From the NCBI GenBank assembly GCA_036925085.1, contig JAUPFP010000028.1:1543501-1607500 (forward strand): a DNA stretch of 64,000 nt, given 5' to 3'. The DNA comes from Brachycybe producta (taxonomy: Eukaryota > Arthropoda > Diplopoda > Playtdesmida > Andrognathidae). The position numbers were made by a program, and so were the translations under genes. How positions within the stretch are numbered: the first letter of the stretch is position 1; each line of letters begins with the position of its first letter. Under the pieces are notes generated by a model. The model saw nothing but the letters and a program-made list of their open reading frames with translations, searched no databases and was not told the DNA's origin. Below are positions 62,001-64,000 of the stretch, piece after piece.

Positions 62001-62240
62001 ACCACCTAGTAAGTTTTTTTAATTGAAATTCTAATTAAATATTTTTTTTTCCATTGATATGTAATTAATTTATTATTTTTAAGAGTAGTTTTGTCCCAAT
62101 TCTTGTTTCCAATAAAAAGGAATTTAATAAACAGTTGCTCTTGCCTGGTGTAGTTTTTGGTCGCCGATTTGAGATACTGGAGAAGCGGTTACAATAGTAA
62201 TGAACGGCAAAAGATATGGAAGAAATAGAATAATTATCAT
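59098..62240 (-). CDS. Novel secreted protein, tandem paralogue 2 (241 aa)
   Basis: Four minus-strand exons are read: 62145-62240, 61750-61857, 61060-61177 and 59098-59501. Phases 0, 0, 1 are the same as in paralogue 1, and exons 1 and 3 have identical lengths. It has a signal peptide MIIILFLPYLLPFITIVTA, then SVNDPTLHEINTSNAEVAV with LFLNGVSV (two residues longer than paralogue 1). Exon 3 has KENEVKEKKLGQNERQLG and SIYRSGLDIKTLENLPKG. Exon 4 has the collagen-like run (GPD-GQK-GRD-GQA) and WKPKWLRWPKF. The C-terminus differs completely from paralogue 1: LTRHKTRNGDIESGGQ to AAQHVSYV, stop TGA. Substitutions are spread but the frame is intact across all exons, which supports a translated gene. 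Function and family are unknown; secretion is inferred from the signal peptide. Confidence 0.78.
59957..60780. mobile_element. pogo/Tigger-like remnant in intron 3 of paralogue 2
   Basis: A left end TACAGCAATCCCTCGGTATTACGC is followed by GATATAACGC-type motifs, characteristic of pogo/Tigger non-autonomous elements (TA target, CAG start). A nested inverted repeat (CACGCCAGGATTC..GTTGCGGC with CCGCAACAAT..GAATCCTGGTGTG, 60046-60144) lies inside. The right end is unclear, near the GTAACCGAG and ATTATATCCGA motifs at about 60734-60772. Confidence 0.5.
61281..61553. mobile_element. Foldback element in intron 2 of paralogue 2
   Basis: GTCGATATATCGCACC with CTCGGCTGGAAGAG is inverted against CTCTTCCAACC with AAGGTGCGATGTG. 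It is orthologous in position to 53426-53688 in paralogue 1. Confidence 0.7.
62143..62144 (-). promoter_or_regulatory. GC splice donor of intron 1, paralogue 2
   Basis: Exon 1 ends CACCAG and the intron starts GCAAGAG, the same context as in paralogue 1. Retention after duplication suggests that it is functional. Confidence 0.6.
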
Positions 62241-62317
62241 TTTAACACGTTCGTGCAACGGTATATACGGTGTACAATGAGCGCGTTTATGGTTGCTACC
62301 TCTTTAATCTTAATGGG

Positions 62318-62324
62318 TTTTATA
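62318..62324 (-). promoter_or_regulatory. TATA box of paralogue 2
   Basis: The minus strand reads GTATAAAACCC about 78 bp before the start codon, equivalent to 54398-54404. Confidence 0.6.
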
Positions 62325-62564
62325 CGTACACTGGGTGTTACGGTTTCATTTGTATTGTTCGAAATACGTCACAACGTGTTTTGTTCGTGAAGACGTGTAA
62401 CATACGTTCACATGTGGCTACTAATTGAACCAGGATGGATTGATGTACGTAGTACACGTGCCTCCTAGTAAATGTGAAACGTATTTAATTGGACATCACG
62501 TTTAACAAGTCCGTATAGATTTTTATTCACTATGCTGTTACTATGAGCAAATGAAGGAACATAT

Positions 62565-62894
62565 CGTCGTTTAAGAAGTGATACCATGTAATTGAAATTT
62601 TTTGGTGCTTTTGAGGTTTTGGCACAAAAAAATAAGTGCAATATCATTCGGAAAATGTCGCGATCGATTAAACAAAAATTTATTTTAAACGATAATTGAC
62701 TGTTAGAATATTTATAAAAAAAATTGCTTGTGATGTTATGTACGTAACATAATTGTATTAATTATGGCCCCCAAAAAAAACACGTCCAAATAATTTTATT
62801 AGCAAAGAAATTGTGTAACAAAACCTTAAATTTGCATTATCACGTTAAAATTTATATTTTGTTAGTTACGTGGTATCACTTCTCTTAAACGACG
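62565..62894. mobile_element. Foldback MITE upstream of paralogue 2
   Basis: CGTCGTTTAAGAAGTGATACC with ATGTAA on the left pairs with TTACGTGGTATCACTTC with TCTTAAACGACG on the right. It lies within DNA homologous to the region upstream of paralogue 1 (about 54480-54715), which lacks it. It inserted after the tandem duplication. Confidence 0.75.
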
Positions 62895-63129
62895 AGTTAT
62901 TTCAAACTTTTTTTTAACTATGGCAAAGAAACCATTTCAGATTGACGTACAACGTGTACGTCATCTTTTTTGATTTGCATAATGCAAAATTTGTTCGATT
63001 GCTAATACAGCTATTGTTGCCTAAAATTGGGTCGTTTTCAGCTGTTGCCGACGTGCTGTAAGCTACATTGAACATCACCTTCATTCATTGCAAACAGTAA
63101 TTTCATGATAGAATTGCTGCCTTTATTTC

Positions 63130-64000
63130 CTACAGATTTATTTACACTTCGTATTTTACGAGCTTGTATGCTTACTGTTTGTAAGGCTGTTGCTTACGTG
63201 GATTACAAGCATAATTCGTTCCAGAAACGTGTTTGTAATTCAAAGCACTCGTATATCAAAGCGAACCAAAGGTTCAGTTGTGATCACGTTATGCTCATGT
63301 TACGCTTGGCAGACAAAGCGTATACGTACTACTATTATTGCAAGACCACGCTCGTTTATCAAGTTAAAATTTATTAAAAAAAATGTTCTCGTCTTGCAAA
63401 ACCATCGCTTTCATTGTATTATAATAACAATTTGTTGAAATTTCATGATAAAATGAAATCTGTTTTTATCCCAACTTTAAAAAAAATTAGTTACTCGTTA
63501 CTAGGTCGATATATATTTTAAACACCGCTGAAAAGGACACATGGAGGACATTGTTATTAATAGTTTTCCTGCATGTAGATAGAGATGTCAACGGTTCGGA
63601 ACCGGTAGAAAGGGTTTGCCAATTACTGGAACTAATAGAACCAGTTCGCCTGTATAGGTCGAACTGATAAGAACTGGTTCCGATTAGATTCGGTTCGGTT
63701 CTATCCTTCGCCACCTCTAACTAATGTGCTTCTCAAATCTGCTAATGCAGATTGGGATCCGGATTGAAGTGCGTGGCAACACACTGTTGGCCATGAGGTA
63801 TAGTGAGCAAACAAGGCAGTGTGTTATGTTCGAAAAGACAAGGTAGTTTGCACTGACATACACTTGTCATTTTTTTTTTTTGCAATTTAATGGCTCCTAA
63901 GAAAAAATTCTGATGTATTTCTGATGTCTCCATACTCTCCGGATTTCACTCTATGTGATTTTTGTACTGTTTCCAACATTGAAAATCATCACAGAACGTC
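63130..64000. other. Right-end intergenic DNA, no gene seen
   Basis: No coding sequence is supported. Repeated GGTTCGGAACCGG/ACTGGTTCCG-like motifs at about 63590-63710 suggest the terminal part of another repeat. Homology to the other copy of the tandem duplication ends near 63130. Confidence 0.45.

Overview
This window is AT-rich, intron-bearing animal DNA that is dense in transposons, and it is almost certainly from an arthropod. Evidence for that is a receptor-regulated Smad of the Smad2/3 (Smox) type, a giant leucine-rich-repeat membrane protein of the chaoptin/artichoke type, phase-consistent GT-AG introns of about 80 bp to several kb, and animal-type MITEs and a SINE. The telomerase-associated protein TEP1 is missing from well-known flies, so a chelicerate, crustacean or myriapod fits better than a fly. 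I cannot name the species from sequence alone.

Layout. 1-5 kb holds the upstream intron or flank of the Smad gene, with one antisense ORF (2200-2723, minus) that looks coding but is unrecognised, plus foldback elements. 5143-10205 (+) holds six exons of Smad2/3, from mid-MH1 to the C-terminal SSxS; the first coding exon(s) lie outside the window. 10.2-16.2 kb is intergenic and holds a tRNA-derived SINE inside a palindromic element, a hAT-like element and MITEs. 16281-19173 (+) is a four-exon THAP-domain gene with a coiled coil and a P-element-transposase-like segment. 19.2-21.3 kb is intergenic with a large palindrome. 21316-26525 (+) is a twelve-exon TEP1-like TROVE/vWA gene whose usual NACHT and WD40 part is not seen. 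27971-32928 (minus) is the artichoke/chaoptin-like LRR gene, facing TEP1 tail to tail. 33-51 kb is gene-poor and repeat-rich; a possible distal first exon and promoter for the LRR gene lies near 48 kb.

51188-54320 and 59098-62240 (both minus) hold the most novel content: two tandem paralogous four-exon genes, assembled here exon by exon. They encode secreted proteins of 232 and 241 aa with a signal peptide, a short collagen-like run and a Lys/Trp-rich motif. Both copies share a TATA box, all intron positions and phases, and a GC-AG first intron. I do not recognise the family. Comparing the copies gives filled and empty transposon sites and a relative order of insertions.

The genes do not form one pathway: Smad2/3 is activin/TGF-beta signalling, TEP1 is RNP (telomerase/vault) biology, the LRR protein is cell surface, and THAP is DNA binding. 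All splice models come from reading frames and splice consensus by eye and were not tested against transcripts.
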